Below, piece after piece: positions 24,439 to 33,498 of a stretch of DNA of 53,413 nucleotides. Below the pieces are notes generated by a model. That model had not been told where the DNA came from and searched no databases. It saw only the letters and a list, made by a program, of their open reading frames with translations. Numbering within the stretch: the stretch's first letter is position 1; every line of letters starts with the position of its first letter. Source of the stretch: an uncultured Pelagibacteraceae bacterium (GTDB lineage: Bacteria > Pseudomonadota > Alphaproteobacteria > Pelagibacterales > Pelagibacteraceae); the NCBI GenBank assembly GCA_902599995.1, contig CACKHN010000008.1, positions 1 through 53,413 of the forward strand, read 5' to 3'. Made by a program: the position numbers and the translations under genes.

Positions 24439-25101
24439 TTAACTTATATTTTTTAGACATTCGATAGCAGCATTTTGCTCCGCATCTTTTTTTGATTTAC
24501 CTGATGACGTAAAAAATTTCGTATTTGGAAGCTTAACTCCAACTTTAAAAATAGGTTTATGACGTGGACCTGTATTCGATATTACCTTATAAGTTGGTAA
24601 TAATTTATATTTTTTTAAAGCTAGTTCTTGAAGTTTTGTTTTTGCGTCGATTTGAGTAACTACGCTCTTATCTATATGATCTTCCCACAATTTTAAAATA
24701 ATTTTCTCAACTACATTTAAACCTTTATCTAAATAAATTGCACCCAAAAGTGCCTCACAACTATCGGAAATTATTTTATCCTCAATTTTGATAATTTTAT
24801 TTTTAGGATTGAAGGTTTTTACATATTTTTCTAATTCAATTCTTTTTGCAACTTCTAAACATGTCTTTTTATTTACTAAAGAAGCAAATTTTTTGTCAAG
24901 TATACCCTCTTTTTCTTTAGGATATATTTTTAATAATTTTTGTGCGATAATTAATCCGAGTACTCTGTCTCCAAGAAACTCAATTTTTTCATTATTTTCA
25001 TTAGGATTAAAACTTTTATGCGTTAATGATTGAATAAGAAGATTTTTATTTTTAAATTTTATATTTAATTTTTTTTCTAAACTTTGATAATTGATTTTCA
25101 T
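24439..25101 (-). CDS. rnc: Ribonuclease III
   Basis: Double-strand-specific endoribonuclease for rRNA processing and RNA turnover. The 220-aa protein has the catalytic signature NEKIEFLGDRVLGLIIA, the second acidic site DSCEALLGAIYLDKG, and a C-terminal dsRNA-binding domain (TKLQELALKKYKLLPTYKV, ending in GKSKKDAEQNAAIECLKN). Start and length fit the family. It starts one base into the lepB stop, as part of pdxJ-acpS-lepB-rnc-recO. Confidence 0.97.
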   Translation of the reverse strand: MKINYQSLEKKLNIKFKNKNLLIQSLTHKSFNPNENNEKIEFLGDRVLGLIIAQKLLKIYPKEKEGILDKKFASLVNKKTCLEVAKRIELEKYVKTFNPKNKIIKIEDKIISDSCEALLGAIYLDKGLNVVEKIILKLWEDHIDKSVVTQIDAKTKLQELALKKYKLLPTYKVISNTGPRHKPIFKVGVKLPNTKFFTSSGKSKKDAEQNAAIECLKNIS

Positions 25102-25838
25102 TAGCTAATTTTATCAAATGTTCTTTTAAATCTTATAGATTTGTGCCATTTCCAGAATTCAAAAAGACTTCCAACATTACTATTGGATGAAAAAAAAATA
25201 AATTGTGCTTTACCAACTAGATTGTCTTTATGAACATAACCAACACTTGTTAAAAATCTACTATCTTTAGAGCAATCTCTGTTATCACCTAAAAAAAAAT
25301 AATGATCATCAGGAACAGTAAATATATCTGAATTTTGAGGTGTATAACCTTTTAAATAAACGGTATGAAATTTTTTACCATTTGGTAAATTTTCCTCAAA
25401 TTTAAAAACATCAATAACTTTATTACCACAATAAATACTGCTTTTATTTGTAATTTTTGACTTTAAAATTTCGCTATTATTTAAATATAAATTAGATTCA
25501 ATAAATTGGATTTTATCACCAGGTAAACCAATAAGCCTTTTTATATAATCAGTCCTGTTATCAGCGGGAGTTTTGAAAACAACAACATCTCCTCTTTCAG
25601 GATTTTTAAACATAATTCTTTTGTTAAGGATTGGTGGACTAAAAGGAAATGAGTGCTTACTATAACCATATGAATATTTTGTCACAAACAGTCTATCACC
25701 TACTAACAATGTAGGTTCCATTGATGAGGAAGGAATATAAAATGGTTGGATTAAAAGTGACCTAATAATCACCGCAATAACTAAAGCATAAATTAATGTT
25801 TTAATATTTTCAGAAAAAAAATTTTTATCTAATTTCAT
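25101..25838 (-). CDS. lepB: Signal peptidase I
   Basis: Inner-membrane serine protease that releases secreted proteins from their signal peptides. The 245-aa protein has one N-terminal transmembrane helix (about residues 13-30), the catalytic Ser39 in IPSSSMEPTLLVGDRL, the catalytic Lys100 in DYIKRLIGLPGD, and the box E-like GDNRDCSKDSRF. The substrate-binding region includes PERGDVVVFKTP. It overlaps acpS by 4 nt. Confidence 0.97.
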   Translation of the reverse strand: MKLDKNFFSENIKTLIYALVIAVIIRSLLIQPFYIPSSSMEPTLLVGDRLFVTKYSYGYSKHSFPFSPPILNKRIMFKNPERGDVVVFKTPADNRTDYIKRLIGLPGDKIQFIESNLYLNNSEILKSKITNKSSIYCGNKVIDVFKFEENLPNGKKFHTVYLKGYTPQNSDIFTVPDDHYFFLGDNRDCSKDSRFLTSVGYVHKDNLVGKAQFIFFSSNSNVGSLFEFWKWHKSIRFKRTFDKIS

Positions 25839-26221
25839 TTTGATTGAATAATAGCAAAAGCAGTTGAATAATCGTTTTCATCAGAAATCGATAGAAAAGA
25901 ATTAAATTTATTAATTCTATATTTTTTTTTAATCATTTTTATAATTTTTTTACTTTTAACATATTTAGGTTTACCTTTTTTATCATTCACAATTTCAATA
26001 TCTTTAAAATTCAAGTTTCCTGAAAAACCAGTTCCTAAAGCTTTAGAAAAAGCTTCTTTTGCTGCAAATCTTTTCGAAAAAAAAGCAACTTTATTTTTAG
26101 TTTTTTCAGATAATTTAAGTTCTTTGGCACTATAAATACGATTTTTAAATTTGTTGCTCTTAATAAACTTTTGAATCCTTTTATTATCAATGATGTCGAC
26201 CCCAATTCCAAGAATTTTCAT
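25835..26221 (-). CDS. acpS: Holo-[acyl-carrier-protein] synthase
   Basis: Transfers phosphopantetheine from CoA to acyl carrier protein, activating fatty acid synthesis. The 128-aa AcpS-type protein has GIGVDIIDNKRIQKF at the N-terminus with the metal-binding Asp, FFSKRFAAKEAFSKALGTG with the family's conserved Lys-Glu, and SISDENDYSTAFAI near the C-terminus (the family has SLSH/SISD). It lies between pdxJ (1-nt gap) and lepB (4-nt overlap). Confidence 0.96.
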   Translation of the reverse strand: MKILGIGVDIIDNKRIQKFIKSNKFKNRIYSAKELKLSEKTKNKVAFFSKRFAAKEAFSKALGTGFSGNLNFKDIEIVNDKKGKPKYVKSKKIIKMIKKKYRINKFNSFLSISDENDYSTAFAIIQSK

Positions 26222-26222
26222 C

Positions 26223-26939
26223 TTATTTCAATAATCTTTTAAAATTTTTAATTACTTTGGATAAACCATAAAATACAGATTCTCCTATAATGAAATGACC
26301 GATATTATATTCCTGAATTTCTTTTATTTTTGTTAGTATTTTAGTGGTTTTATAGTCCAAACCGTGCCCAGCATGAACCTCTATAGCCAGCGAATTTGCA
26401 AGTTTAGAACTATTTTTGATTCTTTGAAGTTCTTTGGTATGCTTTTGTTTTAATTTAACATTATTTGATAATTTTCCTGTATGGATTTCAACACAGTCTA
26501 CTCCAAGTGATCTACAAAGTTTAATATCGTTTAAAGAGGGATTAATAAATAGACTGGTTCTTATTTTAGCTTTTTTGAATTTAAAAATTATTTTTTTTAA
26601 TTTTTTAAAATTTTTTATTATATTTAAACCACCTTCAGTTGTAATTTCTTTTCTATTTTCTGGTACTATGCAGATGTAATCTGGTCTAATTCTTAGAGCA
26701 TTAGATATAATACTTTCATTCATTGAAACCTCGAGATTAACTAAAACATTTTTCAAATTACATATTCTTTTTGCATCTTTGTCATTAATGTGTCTTCTAT
26801 CTTCTCTTAGATGTATTGTTACAGAATCTGCTCCACACTTGACTACATATAATGCAGCACTGATTGGGTCAGGATGTTTTTCACCTCTTGCATTTCTTAA
26901 TGTTGCAACATGGTCAATATTTACACCTAATCTTTTCAC
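26223..26939 (-). CDS. pdxJ: Pyridoxine 5'-phosphate synthase
   Basis: Last ring-forming step of vitamin B6 synthesis, from deoxyxylulose phosphate and the aminoacetone derivative. The 238-aa TIM-barrel protein has LGVNIDHVATLRNARGE at its N-terminus, the phosphate-binding HLREDRRHI, IVPENRKEITTEGGL, VEIHTGKLS and EVHAGHGLDY, and GESVFYGL near the end. It overlaps the pyrE stop by 4 nt. Confidence 0.97.
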   Translation of the reverse strand: MKRLGVNIDHVATLRNARGEKHPDPISAALYVVKCGADSVTIHLREDRRHINDKDAKRICNLKNVLVNLEVSMNESIISNALRIRPDYICIVPENRKEITTEGGLNIIKNFKKLKKIIFKFKKAKIRTSLFINPSLNDIKLCRSLGVDCVEIHTGKLSNNVKLKQKHTKELQRIKNSSKLANSLAIEVHAGHGLDYKTTKILTKIKEIQEYNIGHFIIGESVFYGLSKVIKNFKRLLK

Positions 26940-27523
26940 TTGATAAATCTACTTCCTGGTGTTGTTATCGGTTCAGATTTAAGAGACTCTGGTAATTTTT
27001 TTTGACTATATACAGGTACATTTATTTTTAAATGAGATACAATTTTAGTATTTATTTTTAAAGATTTTTTTGAAGATCTATCTATGATAGATGCAAATCC
27101 TAATAGCTTAGCATTTGCTTTCTTTATTAGTTTAGCACATTCTAAACTTGATTTTCCTGTAGTAATAACATCTTCAACAATTAAAACTCTAGCACCTTTA
27201 TTAATATTAAAACCTCTTCTGAGTTTAAATTTTCCTTTTACTCTCTCACAAAAAATTGTTTCTTTTTTTAGTAGTCTGCCGATTTCGTAACCAATAATTA
27301 TTCCACCCATCGCAGGAGCAAGAATTAAGTCAATTTTTTTATATTTTTTTTTGATTTGGTTTGCTAAAGATTTACAAATTTCTTTTGCTAAATTTGGAAA
27401 ACTTAAAAGTTTTGCACATTGTATATACTTAGATGAGTGTAAACCAGATGATAGTATGAAATGCCCTTCCAATAAAGCATTAGTTTTTTTTAAAATATCT
27501 AAGGATTTTTTGTGTGAAAGCAT
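26936..27523 (-). CDS. pyrE: Orotate phosphoribosyltransferase
   Basis: Adds phosphoribose to orotate in pyrimidine synthesis. Core motifs are LLEGHFILSSGLHSSKYIQC, the PRPP-side loop APAMGGIIIGYEIGRLL and the signature VLIVEDVITTGKSSLEC. The reading frame runs upstream to an ATG at 27538, but the ATG at 27523 (MLSHKKSLDIL, 195 aa) better matches the domain start and shortens the overlap with spoT from 59 to 44 nt. Either way the 5' end of pyrE is encoded inside the 3' end of spoT in another frame. It belongs to the conserved spoT-pyrE-pdxJ run. Confidence 0.95.
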   Translation of the reverse strand: MLSHKKSLDILKKTNALLEGHFILSSGLHSSKYIQCAKLLSFPNLAKEICKSLANQIKKKYKKIDLILAPAMGGIIIGYEIGRLLKKETIFCERVKGKFKLRRGFNINKGARVLIVEDVITTGKSSLECAKLIKKANAKLLGFASIIDRSSKKSLKINTKIVSHLKINVPVYSQKKLPESLKSEPITTPGSRFIK

Positions 27524-29225
27524 TTCTTTTTTCCTCATGTCTGATTATCTTAAATTTTATACCTTTTTGCTTTAGCACTGCAATAAAATTTGTGAAATTT
27601 TTAAGGTTTCTTATGATTAATTTAAATTTAAAATTAATATACTTTGGATTCTTACCTACCATCTCTAAACTAGAGATATTTAATTTGTGACTACCAATAA
27701 GTGAACTTATATCTCCGAGTTGTCCTGGTTTATCAGGTAAAGAAATCCACAATGTTGTATTATATTTTTTAATTTTCTCTTCTTTTTGCTCCCCTTTATC
27801 ATGCCAATAACGTCTTATAGCAGCTCTAGCTTTTCCAGTTTTTGTAGTTGGAATCCAGTGAAGTGATGGAGAATTATTTTTAGAGGTAACAATATTTACA
27901 CGATCTCCATTACGAAGAATTGTCTGTAATTCACTTTTGTTTCCATTTATTTCGCATCCTGTTGCAGAATTGCCAATTTTAGTGTGAACAGCATAGGCGA
28001 AATCTATAGCCGTTGCTTCTTTAGGTAATTTAATCACTGAACCTTTAGGAGTAAAACAAAAAACATTTTCCTGAAACATCTGAAGCTTTGTGTATTCATA
28101 AGAATGTTCTGGATTTTCATTTTTTTCAATTATTTCGACTAGATCTTTTAACCAATCATATTCTTTCCAGCTTAATGAATTAAATTTTTCTGAAGATTTA
28201 TACTTCCAATGAGATGCAATACCTCTTTCAGCAAATTCATGCATTTCTTTTGTTCTTATTTGTATTTCAATAGGTTTCTTATTTGATCCAATTACCGAAG
28301 TATGTATAGACTCATATCCATTGATTTTTGGAGATGATATATAGTCTTTAAATTTTCCCGGTATGCAATTCCATTTTTTATGGAAAATTCCTAATGTTTT
28401 GTAACATTCATCAATATTTCTTAAAATTACCCTAAATCCAATAATGTCGGTTACCTGTTCTAGTGAAACTCTTTTTTTCTGAACTTTTCTCCATATTGAA
28501 AAAGGTGTTTTTTCTCTTCCAAAAATTTCAGCATTTAAATGATTTTCATTTAAAATAGAACTTAATTCAAAAGAAAGTTCCTCGAATAAATTTTTCTTGT
28601 CTAATTTAATCTCATCTAATCTTTTTTTAATTAATTTTCTCGCATCATTATTTAAAATTTCAAAAGACAAATCTTCAAGCTCATCTCGAATTCTGTGCAT
28701 ACCCATCCTATCTGCTAAGGGTGCATAAATTTCCATTGTTTCTTGAGCAATTCTTTTTCTTTTGTCCTCTTTATTTATCGCTTTGATTGTCCTCATATTA
28801 TGCAACCGATCTGCAATCTTGACTAGCAAAACTCTTATATCTTTTGAGGTAGCTAAAATTAATTTTCTAAAATTTTCAGCTTTTGAGTTAAAAGTGGCTG
28901 TATTTTCAAAAACAGAAATTTTTGTAACTCCATCTACAAGGTCTGCTACTTCTGGCCCAAATTCATTTTTGATTGTCTCATATGTAGCATAAGTGTCTTC
29001 TATTGTGTCATGCAGTAATCCAGTAGTAATTGTGGCACTGTCTAGTTTTAATTCTGTTAGAATATTAGCAACTTCAATTGGATGAACAGAATAAGGATCT
29101 CCAGATGCTCTTTTTTGATTTTTATGTGCCTTAACTGCAAAGTTGTATGCTTTATCTAATCTTTCATGATTAAGAAATTTGTTATACACTTTAACTTTGT
29201 TAATAAGCTCGTTAGAATTCAGCAT
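27480..29225 (-). CDS. spoT: Bifunctional RelA/SpoT-type (p)ppGpp synthetase/hydrolase, compact form
   Basis: Makes and degrades the alarmone (p)ppGpp. Domains in the 581-aa protein: HD hydrolase (HDTIED at residues 72-77, DRLHNMRTI) near 25-180, synthetase (EKTPFSIWRKVQKKR, VTDIIGFRVI, GYESIHTSVIG) near 230-350, TGS (FCFTPKGSVIKLPK) at about 388-447, and a C-terminal ACT domain (ISLPDKPGQLGDISSLIG) at about 490-567. The helical and zinc-finger/RRM-like regions that normally separate TGS from ACT in ~700-750-aa proteins seem to be missing. The HD and synthetase motifs are intact. Its 3' end overlaps pyrE. rpoZ, the usual upstream neighbour, is absent. Confidence 0.95.
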   Translation of the reverse strand: MLNSNELINKVKVYNKFLNHERLDKAYNFAVKAHKNQKRASGDPYSVHPIEVANILTELKLDSATITTGLLHDTIEDTYATYETIKNEFGPEVADLVDGVTKISVFENTATFNSKAENFRKLILATSKDIRVLLVKIADRLHNMRTIKAINKEDKRKRIAQETMEIYAPLADRMGMHRIRDELEDLSFEILNNDARKLIKKRLDEIKLDKKNLFEELSFELSSILNENHLNAEIFGREKTPFSIWRKVQKKRVSLEQVTDIIGFRVILRNIDECYKTLGIFHKKWNCIPGKFKDYISSPKINGYESIHTSVIGSNKKPIEIQIRTKEMHEFAERGIASHWKYKSSEKFNSLSWKEYDWLKDLVEIIEKNENPEHSYEYTKLQMFQENVFCFTPKGSVIKLPKEATAIDFAYAVHTKIGNSATGCEINGNKSELQTILRNGDRVNIVTSKNNSPSLHWIPTTKTGKARAAIRRYWHDKGEQKEEKIKKYNTTLWISLPDKPGQLGDISSLIGSHKLNISSLEMVGKNPKYINFKFKLIIRNLKNFTNFIAVLKQKGIKFKIIRHEEKRNAFTQKILRYFKKN

Positions 29226-29244
29226 ATTGCATTATATCATTAAA

Positions 29245-29763
29245 TTAAATTTGTTTAATAGATGTAATATCGTCCAAAGGAAGTAATGAAATTAAGGTCT
29301 TAATATCTAATTTTTTTGATGGATGTTCCCATTTTTTTTCAATCTCAAACAAAGGAATCAAAACAAAATTTCTTTTATACATTCTTTTATGAGGTAAATT
29401 AAGTTTGTTTTTGATATTTATTTTCATTCCATCATAATCAATAATATCAATATCACATATTCTTGGAGTATTTTTTTTTGTTTTTTTTCTACCTAATTTA
29501 ATCTCAATATCTTTACATATTTCAAGTAATCTTAGAGGATCGTGATCGCACACCGTCTTCAATATTATATTTAAATATTTTGGGTATTTTGAGTTGGGCC
29601 AGGATAAAGTTTCATAATATTTTGAAATCGAAATAAATTTTATATTATTTTTATTTAAATTAAATTTAGCTTTTTCAATATTCTCCTTTCTGGTACCAAG
29701 ATTTGATCCAATACCTAAATATACTATTTTAGCTAGATCTTCTGATGTATCTTGATTTTTCAC
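29245..29763 (-). CDS. folK: 2-amino-4-hydroxy-6-hydroxymethyldihydropteridine pyrophosphokinase
   Basis: Transfers pyrophosphate to hydroxymethyl-dihydropterin in folate synthesis. The protein shows the HPPK N-terminal [17 protein letters not shown], a central [42 protein letters not shown] with the catalytic Asp-x-Asp, and [19 protein letters not shown]. No ATG lies close to the domain; I choose the GTG at 29763 (172 aa), which overlaps smpB by 35 nt. An ATG at 29823 is in frame but would overlap by 95 nt and add 20 residues unlike the family. Confidence 0.88.
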   Translation of the reverse strand: MKNQDTSEDLAKIVYLGIGSNLGTRKENIEKAKFNLNKNNIKFISISKYYETLSWPNSKYPKYLNIILKTVCDHDPLRLLEICKDIEIKLGRKKTKKNTPRICDIDIIDYDGMKINIKNKLNLPHKRMYKRNFVLIPLFEIEKKWEHPSKKLDIKTLISLLPLDDITSIKQI

Positions 29764-30199
29764 GGTTCCAATCTCTATTTTTTTTTGTAGCTCTTTTATC
29801 GTATTGTTTTTTACCTTTAGCAACTGCTAGTTCAATTTTAACTTTACCTTTTTTAAAATACATTTTTGTAGGTACAATGGTAAAGCCGTCTCTTTGCATT
29901 TTTCCAATAAGTTTATTTATTTCTCTTTTGTTTAGTAGAAGTTTTCTTTCATCTGTTGGATTATGATTTGAATAGCTTGCTTGTTTATATGGAGAAATAT
30001 GTGAATTAATAAGAACTATCTCACCTTTTTTTTCAACAGCATATGCATCAGCTATATTAACTTTACCATCTCTAATAGATTTTATCTCTGAACCTTTTAA
30101 AACTATTCCCGCCTCCAAAAGACCTTCAAAAAAATAATTAAAACTTGCTTTTCTATTTAAACAAATGATCTTTAAACCAAGATTGGTTTTTTTATTCAT
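29729..30199 (-). CDS. smpB: SsrA (tmRNA)-binding protein
   Basis: Delivers tmRNA to stalled ribosomes for trans-translation. The 156-aa protein has the OB-fold core: [69 protein letters not shown], and the basic C-terminal [19 protein letters not shown] tail that enters the mRNA channel. No tmRNA gene is visible in this window. It follows dapA by a 1-nt overlap. Confidence 0.96.
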   Translation of the reverse strand: MNKKTNLGLKIICLNRKASFNYFFEGLLEAGIVLKGSEIKSIRDGKVNIADAYAVEKKGEIVLINSHISPYKQASYSNHNPTDERKLLLNKREINKLIGKMQRDGFTIVPTKMYFKKGKVKIELAVAKGKKQYDKRATKKNRDWNREKSRYIRRSS

Positions 30200-31080
30200 T
30201 AAATAAGTTTTACGGTCTCTAAAGCTTTTTTTACAATTATTTTAGTATCTTCTGTAACTTTAACTAATGGTAATCTCACCTCATCATCACACAAATTCAT
30301 TATTTTAGCTGCATATTTAACTGGACTAGGATTGCTTTCTACAAACATTGCAGTGTGAACTGGTTGTAAAATATTATCTAACTCTTTTGCTTTCTTGAGA
30401 TCTTCTTCATTTTTAGATATTGAATTTTTTTGGAATTCTGAACAAAGTTTCGGTGCGATATTTGCAGTCACACTTATAGTGCCTACTCCTCCTCTTTTAT
30501 TAAATTCAAACGCATTGTCATCATTTCCAGTTAATTGAATAAAGTCTTTACCCATTTTATTTAATTGTTGATTAACTCTGTTTAAATCACCAGTAGCATC
30601 TTTTACACCAACAATATTTTTTAATTCATATAATCTTGCCATAGTATCAACCGACATATCAATAACTGATCTGCCTGGAATATTATAAATTATAATAGGG
30701 ATCCCACATTTATCATTAATTGCTTTGTAGTGTTGGTATAGCCCCTCTTGTGTTGGCTTGTTATAATATGGAGTTACAACTAGGGCACCATTTGCTCCTG
30801 CCTTTTCTGCATGAGAGGTTAAGGATATTGCCTCCTCTGTAGAATTAGATCCTGTTCCAGCGATAACCGGTATTTTTCCATTACTCTCTTTAATACATAA
30901 ATCAATTACACGTTCATGTTCAGCATGACTAAGAGTTGGAGACTCTCCGGTAGTGCCTGCTGGAACTAGCCCAGACGTGCCATTATCAATATGAAAATGA
31001 ATTAGCTTTATATATGCAGCTTCATCTAAAACATTATTTTTAAATGGAGTGATTAAAGCTACATTTGATCCTTTAAACAT
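30199..31080 (-). CDS. dapA: 4-hydroxy-tetrahydrodipicolinate synthase
   Basis: Condenses pyruvate with aspartate semialdehyde in the lysine/diaminopimelate branch. The 293-aa TIM barrel has [17 protein letters not shown], the catalytic Tyr region [30 protein letters not shown] and the Schiff-base Lys in [10 protein letters not shown]. It competes with Hom (encoded at 3823) for aspartate semialdehyde. The gene heads the dapA-smpB-folK-spoT run and is divergent from the transglycosylase gene over 43 nt. Confidence 0.97.
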   Translation of the reverse strand: MFKGSNVALITPFKNNVLDEAAYIKLIHFHIDNGTSGLVPAGTTGESPTLSHAEHERVIDLCIKESNGKIPVIAGTGSNSTEEAISLTSHAEKAGANGALVVTPYYNKPTQEGLYQHYKAINDKCGIPIIIYNIPGRSVIDMSVDTMARLYELKNIVGVKDATGDLNRVNQQLNKMGKDFIQLTGNDDNAFEFNKRGGVGTISVTANIAPKLCSEFQKNSISKNEEDLKKAKELDNILQPVHTAMFVESNPSPVKYAAKIMNLCDDEVRLPLVKVTEDTKIIVKKALETVKLI

Positions 31081-31123
31081 AAATACTTATAACATAGTTT
31101 ACAGATTCATATACTAAAAGATT

Positions 31124-33340
31124 ATGTGCAAAAAAATATTAATTATTATTGGAATTGTTTTATTTATTTCTCTTAAAATAAATAAAGTACATGCAGAGAA
31201 CTTACAAATTATTCCTCCTCAAAAACCGACTTTATCATCAGAACAGATAATTAAAAAAATATCAAAAAATATTATTACACCTCCTAAAAAACCTTCAAAA
31301 TTAAAAAAAGTTGAAAAAAAAATTATTGTAAATGAAATCAAAGAGAAAAAGTTAAGTTTTAAAGTCCCTAAAAAAAAACCAATCGTAGCAGGAGTAAAGA
31401 CCCGTAAAAACTTTAAAATATCAAAATATTATAGCAAAAAGGATATTAATTTAGCAAAAAAAGCGATATCTGAAATGCAAAAAAGTAAATGGAATTCAGC
31501 TCTAAGTATTTCCAAAAAAGCTAAGGATAAATCTATTTATAATTTTATTCAATGGAGACATCTATTAACAAAAGGGAATCAAGCCTCTTTTTATGATTAC
31601 AAGGTTTTTATAGATAGTAACCCTGAATATCCAAGAATAGATAGATTGAGATATTTAGCTGAACATAAATTATCTACAGCTAATGTTTCACCTAAGAAAA
31701 TAATAAATTGGTTTGGGACAAAGGAACCATTTAGTGGATTTGGCAAAATGATATTAGGTGAAAGTTTCTTACTAATTGGTGATAAATCTAAGGGTACAAA
31801 GTTAATTAAAGAAGGGTGGATTACTGCTAAATTATCTAAAAATGATTTAAAGTTTTTTAGAAAAAAATTTAAAAAAAATCTAAATGCCAATGATTATATT
31901 AAAAGAGCAGATTACCTTGCATGGAATGGAAAGCATTGGGATCTTAAAAGACTAACAAGATATTTACCAAAAGATTACGAGCTTTTATATACTGCTAGAC
32001 AAATATTAATAAGTAAAGGATATGGGGTTGATCAAGCAATCAAAAATGTTCCTCAAAAATTAAAAAATGATGCGGGTCTTAATTATGACCGTTTAAAATG
32101 GCGAAGAAAAAAGGGTCGAGTAGATTCTTCAACTGAAATTTTACTTAAGATTAGAAATGACAAAGATTATTTAAGGATGCCAGAAAAATGGTGGAAAGAG
32201 AGAGAAATAATATCACGAGCTTTAATTTATAAAAAAAAATATGAAATCGCCTATAAAATATCAAGTAATCACGGTATGACTGAAGGGCCAGACTTTGCAG
32301 CTGCAGAATGGATGAGTGGCTGGATAGCTTTGAGTTTTTTAAATGATCCTTTAACCGCTAAAAACCATTTTGAGAATTTTTATGATAATGTAAATTATCC
32401 AATTAGTACTTCCAGAGGAGCTTATTGGCTTGCTAGTGCTTATGAGAAACTTGGAGACAAAGAACAATCCAATAAATGGTATTTAGAAGCATCAAAATAT
32501 TTAACTACTTATTATGGTCAATTAGCATTTTTAAAGATCAATCCAAATGAAAAATTTGAACTTAATAAAGAAATGGAAGTTGACAAAAAATATCGACTTA
32601 TTTTTTTCAATAAAGAACTAGTTAAAATTACTTATCTTTTAGATGAACTTAAAAAGGATAAATATACTAAATTTATTTTAAGGCATTTGGCTAATGATAA
32701 TATCTCTAAAGGAAGTGAAATACTAGCAGCTGAACTTGCAACAAATATAAATAGGTACGATTTTGCAATTCAAATCTCTAAAATTGCTTCTTATCAAAAA
32801 AGGTTTCATAATAAATTTAATTACCCTATTATAAGTACCCCAAAAAATATTAATGGAAGAAAAATCCCAGATAGTGCTTTAATTTTATCTATTATAAGAC
32901 AAGAAAGTGAGTTCGATTTAGAAGCTAATAGTCACGCAGGAGCAAAAGGGTTGATGCAACTAATGCCCTACACTGCAAAATTGGTTTCTAAACAAGCTAA
33001 ATTTCCTTATTCAAAATCAAGATTAACTACTGATCCTGAATATAATATTAATCTCGGTTCTCATTATATTGCAGGACTTATTTTGCAGTATGATGGCGCA
33101 TACCCTTTTGCTGTTGCTGCTTACAATGCAGGACCAAACCGAGTTAAGTATTGGAAAAAAATTAATAAAAATCCACAAAAGAAAGAAATTAATTATGTTG
33201 ACTGGGTTGAGTTAATAAAATTCAGGGAAACGCGTAACTATGTTCAGCGTGTCATGGAAAATTATAATGTTTACAGGTACATTTTAGAACAAAGACCAAT
33301 TCCAATGAGAGATTTCTTTAAAGACCGTCCTCTTTTTTAG
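31124..33340 (+). CDS. Soluble lytic murein transglycosylase (SLT family)
   Basis: Periplasmic peptidoglycan-cleaving enzyme that forms 1,6-anhydro-muropeptides. The 738-aa protein starts with a signal peptide (hydrophobic residues about 4-20, NKVHA), then a Lys/Pro-rich low-complexity stretch (about 28-90, repeated PPQKP/PPKKP/PKKKP). A long helical superhelix-like region follows, with repeated AAEWMSGWIALSF/YWLASAYEKLG segments. The C-terminal SLT domain (from about 580) has the catalytic Glu in SIIRQESEFD, GAKGLMQLMPYTA, and VAAYNAGPNRVKYW. The layout resembles E. coli Slt70. Its stop codon abuts the tRNA-Ser gene on the other strand. Confidence 0.93.
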   Translation: MCKKILIIIGIVLFISLKINKVHAENLQIIPPQKPTLSSEQIIKKISKNIITPPKKPSKLKKVEKKIIVNEIKEKKLSFKVPKKKPIVAGVKTRKNFKISKYYSKKDINLAKKAISEMQKSKWNSALSISKKAKDKSIYNFIQWRHLLTKGNQASFYDYKVFIDSNPEYPRIDRLRYLAEHKLSTANVSPKKIINWFGTKEPFSGFGKMILGESFLLIGDKSKGTKLIKEGWITAKLSKNDLKFFRKKFKKNLNANDYIKRADYLAWNGKHWDLKRLTRYLPKDYELLYTARQILISKGYGVDQAIKNVPQKLKNDAGLNYDRLKWRRKKGRVDSSTEILLKIRNDKDYLRMPEKWWKEREIISRALIYKKKYEIAYKISSNHGMTEGPDFAAAEWMSGWIALSFLNDPLTAKNHFENFYDNVNYPISTSRGAYWLASAYEKLGDKEQSNKWYLEASKYLTTYYGQLAFLKINPNEKFELNKEMEVDKKYRLIFFNKELVKITYLLDELKKDKYTKFILRHLANDNISKGSEILAAELATNINRYDFAIQISKIASYQKRFHNKFNYPIISTPKNINGRKIPDSALILSIIRQESEFDLEANSHAGAKGLMQLMPYTAKLVSKQAKFPYSKSRLTTDPEYNINLGSHYIAGLILQYDGAYPFAVAAYNAGPNRVKYWKKINKNPQKKEINYVDWVELIKFRETRNYVQRVMENYNVYRYILEQRPIPMRDFFKDRPLF

Positions 33341-33432
33341 TGGCGGAAGAGGAGGGATTCGAACCCTCGGTACAAGTTTCCTCGCACGGTCATTTAGCAA
33401 ACGACTGGTTTCAGCCTCTCACCCACTCTTCC
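33341..33432 (-). tRNA. tRNA-Ser (anticodon GCU)
   Basis: The minus strand folds as a class II tRNA of 92 nt including an encoded CCA. The acceptor stem is GGAAGAG (from 33432) with CUCUUCC; the D-arm is followed by an anticodon stem GUCGU/AUGAC around the loop UUGCUAA, giving anticodon GCU for AGC/AGU codons. A long variable arm (about CGUGCGAGGAAACUUGUACCG) and the T-loop GGGUUCGAAUCCC follow. The discriminator base is G, as expected for serine. The 3'-CCA end lies directly next to the stop codon of the convergent transglycosylase gene. Confidence 0.97.
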
Positions 33433-33498
33433 GTATGACATTGTGTAATAAGTGATTGTATTGAAAATTCAATGTTTATAAAGTAATTATTCAATATT

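Noticed and set aside
31130-31400. Lys/Pro-rich stretch of the transglycosylase as a frameshift or sequencing error
   Set aside because: The frame stays open from the signal peptide to the catalytic domain; low-complexity linkers are common in this lineage's AT-rich genes.
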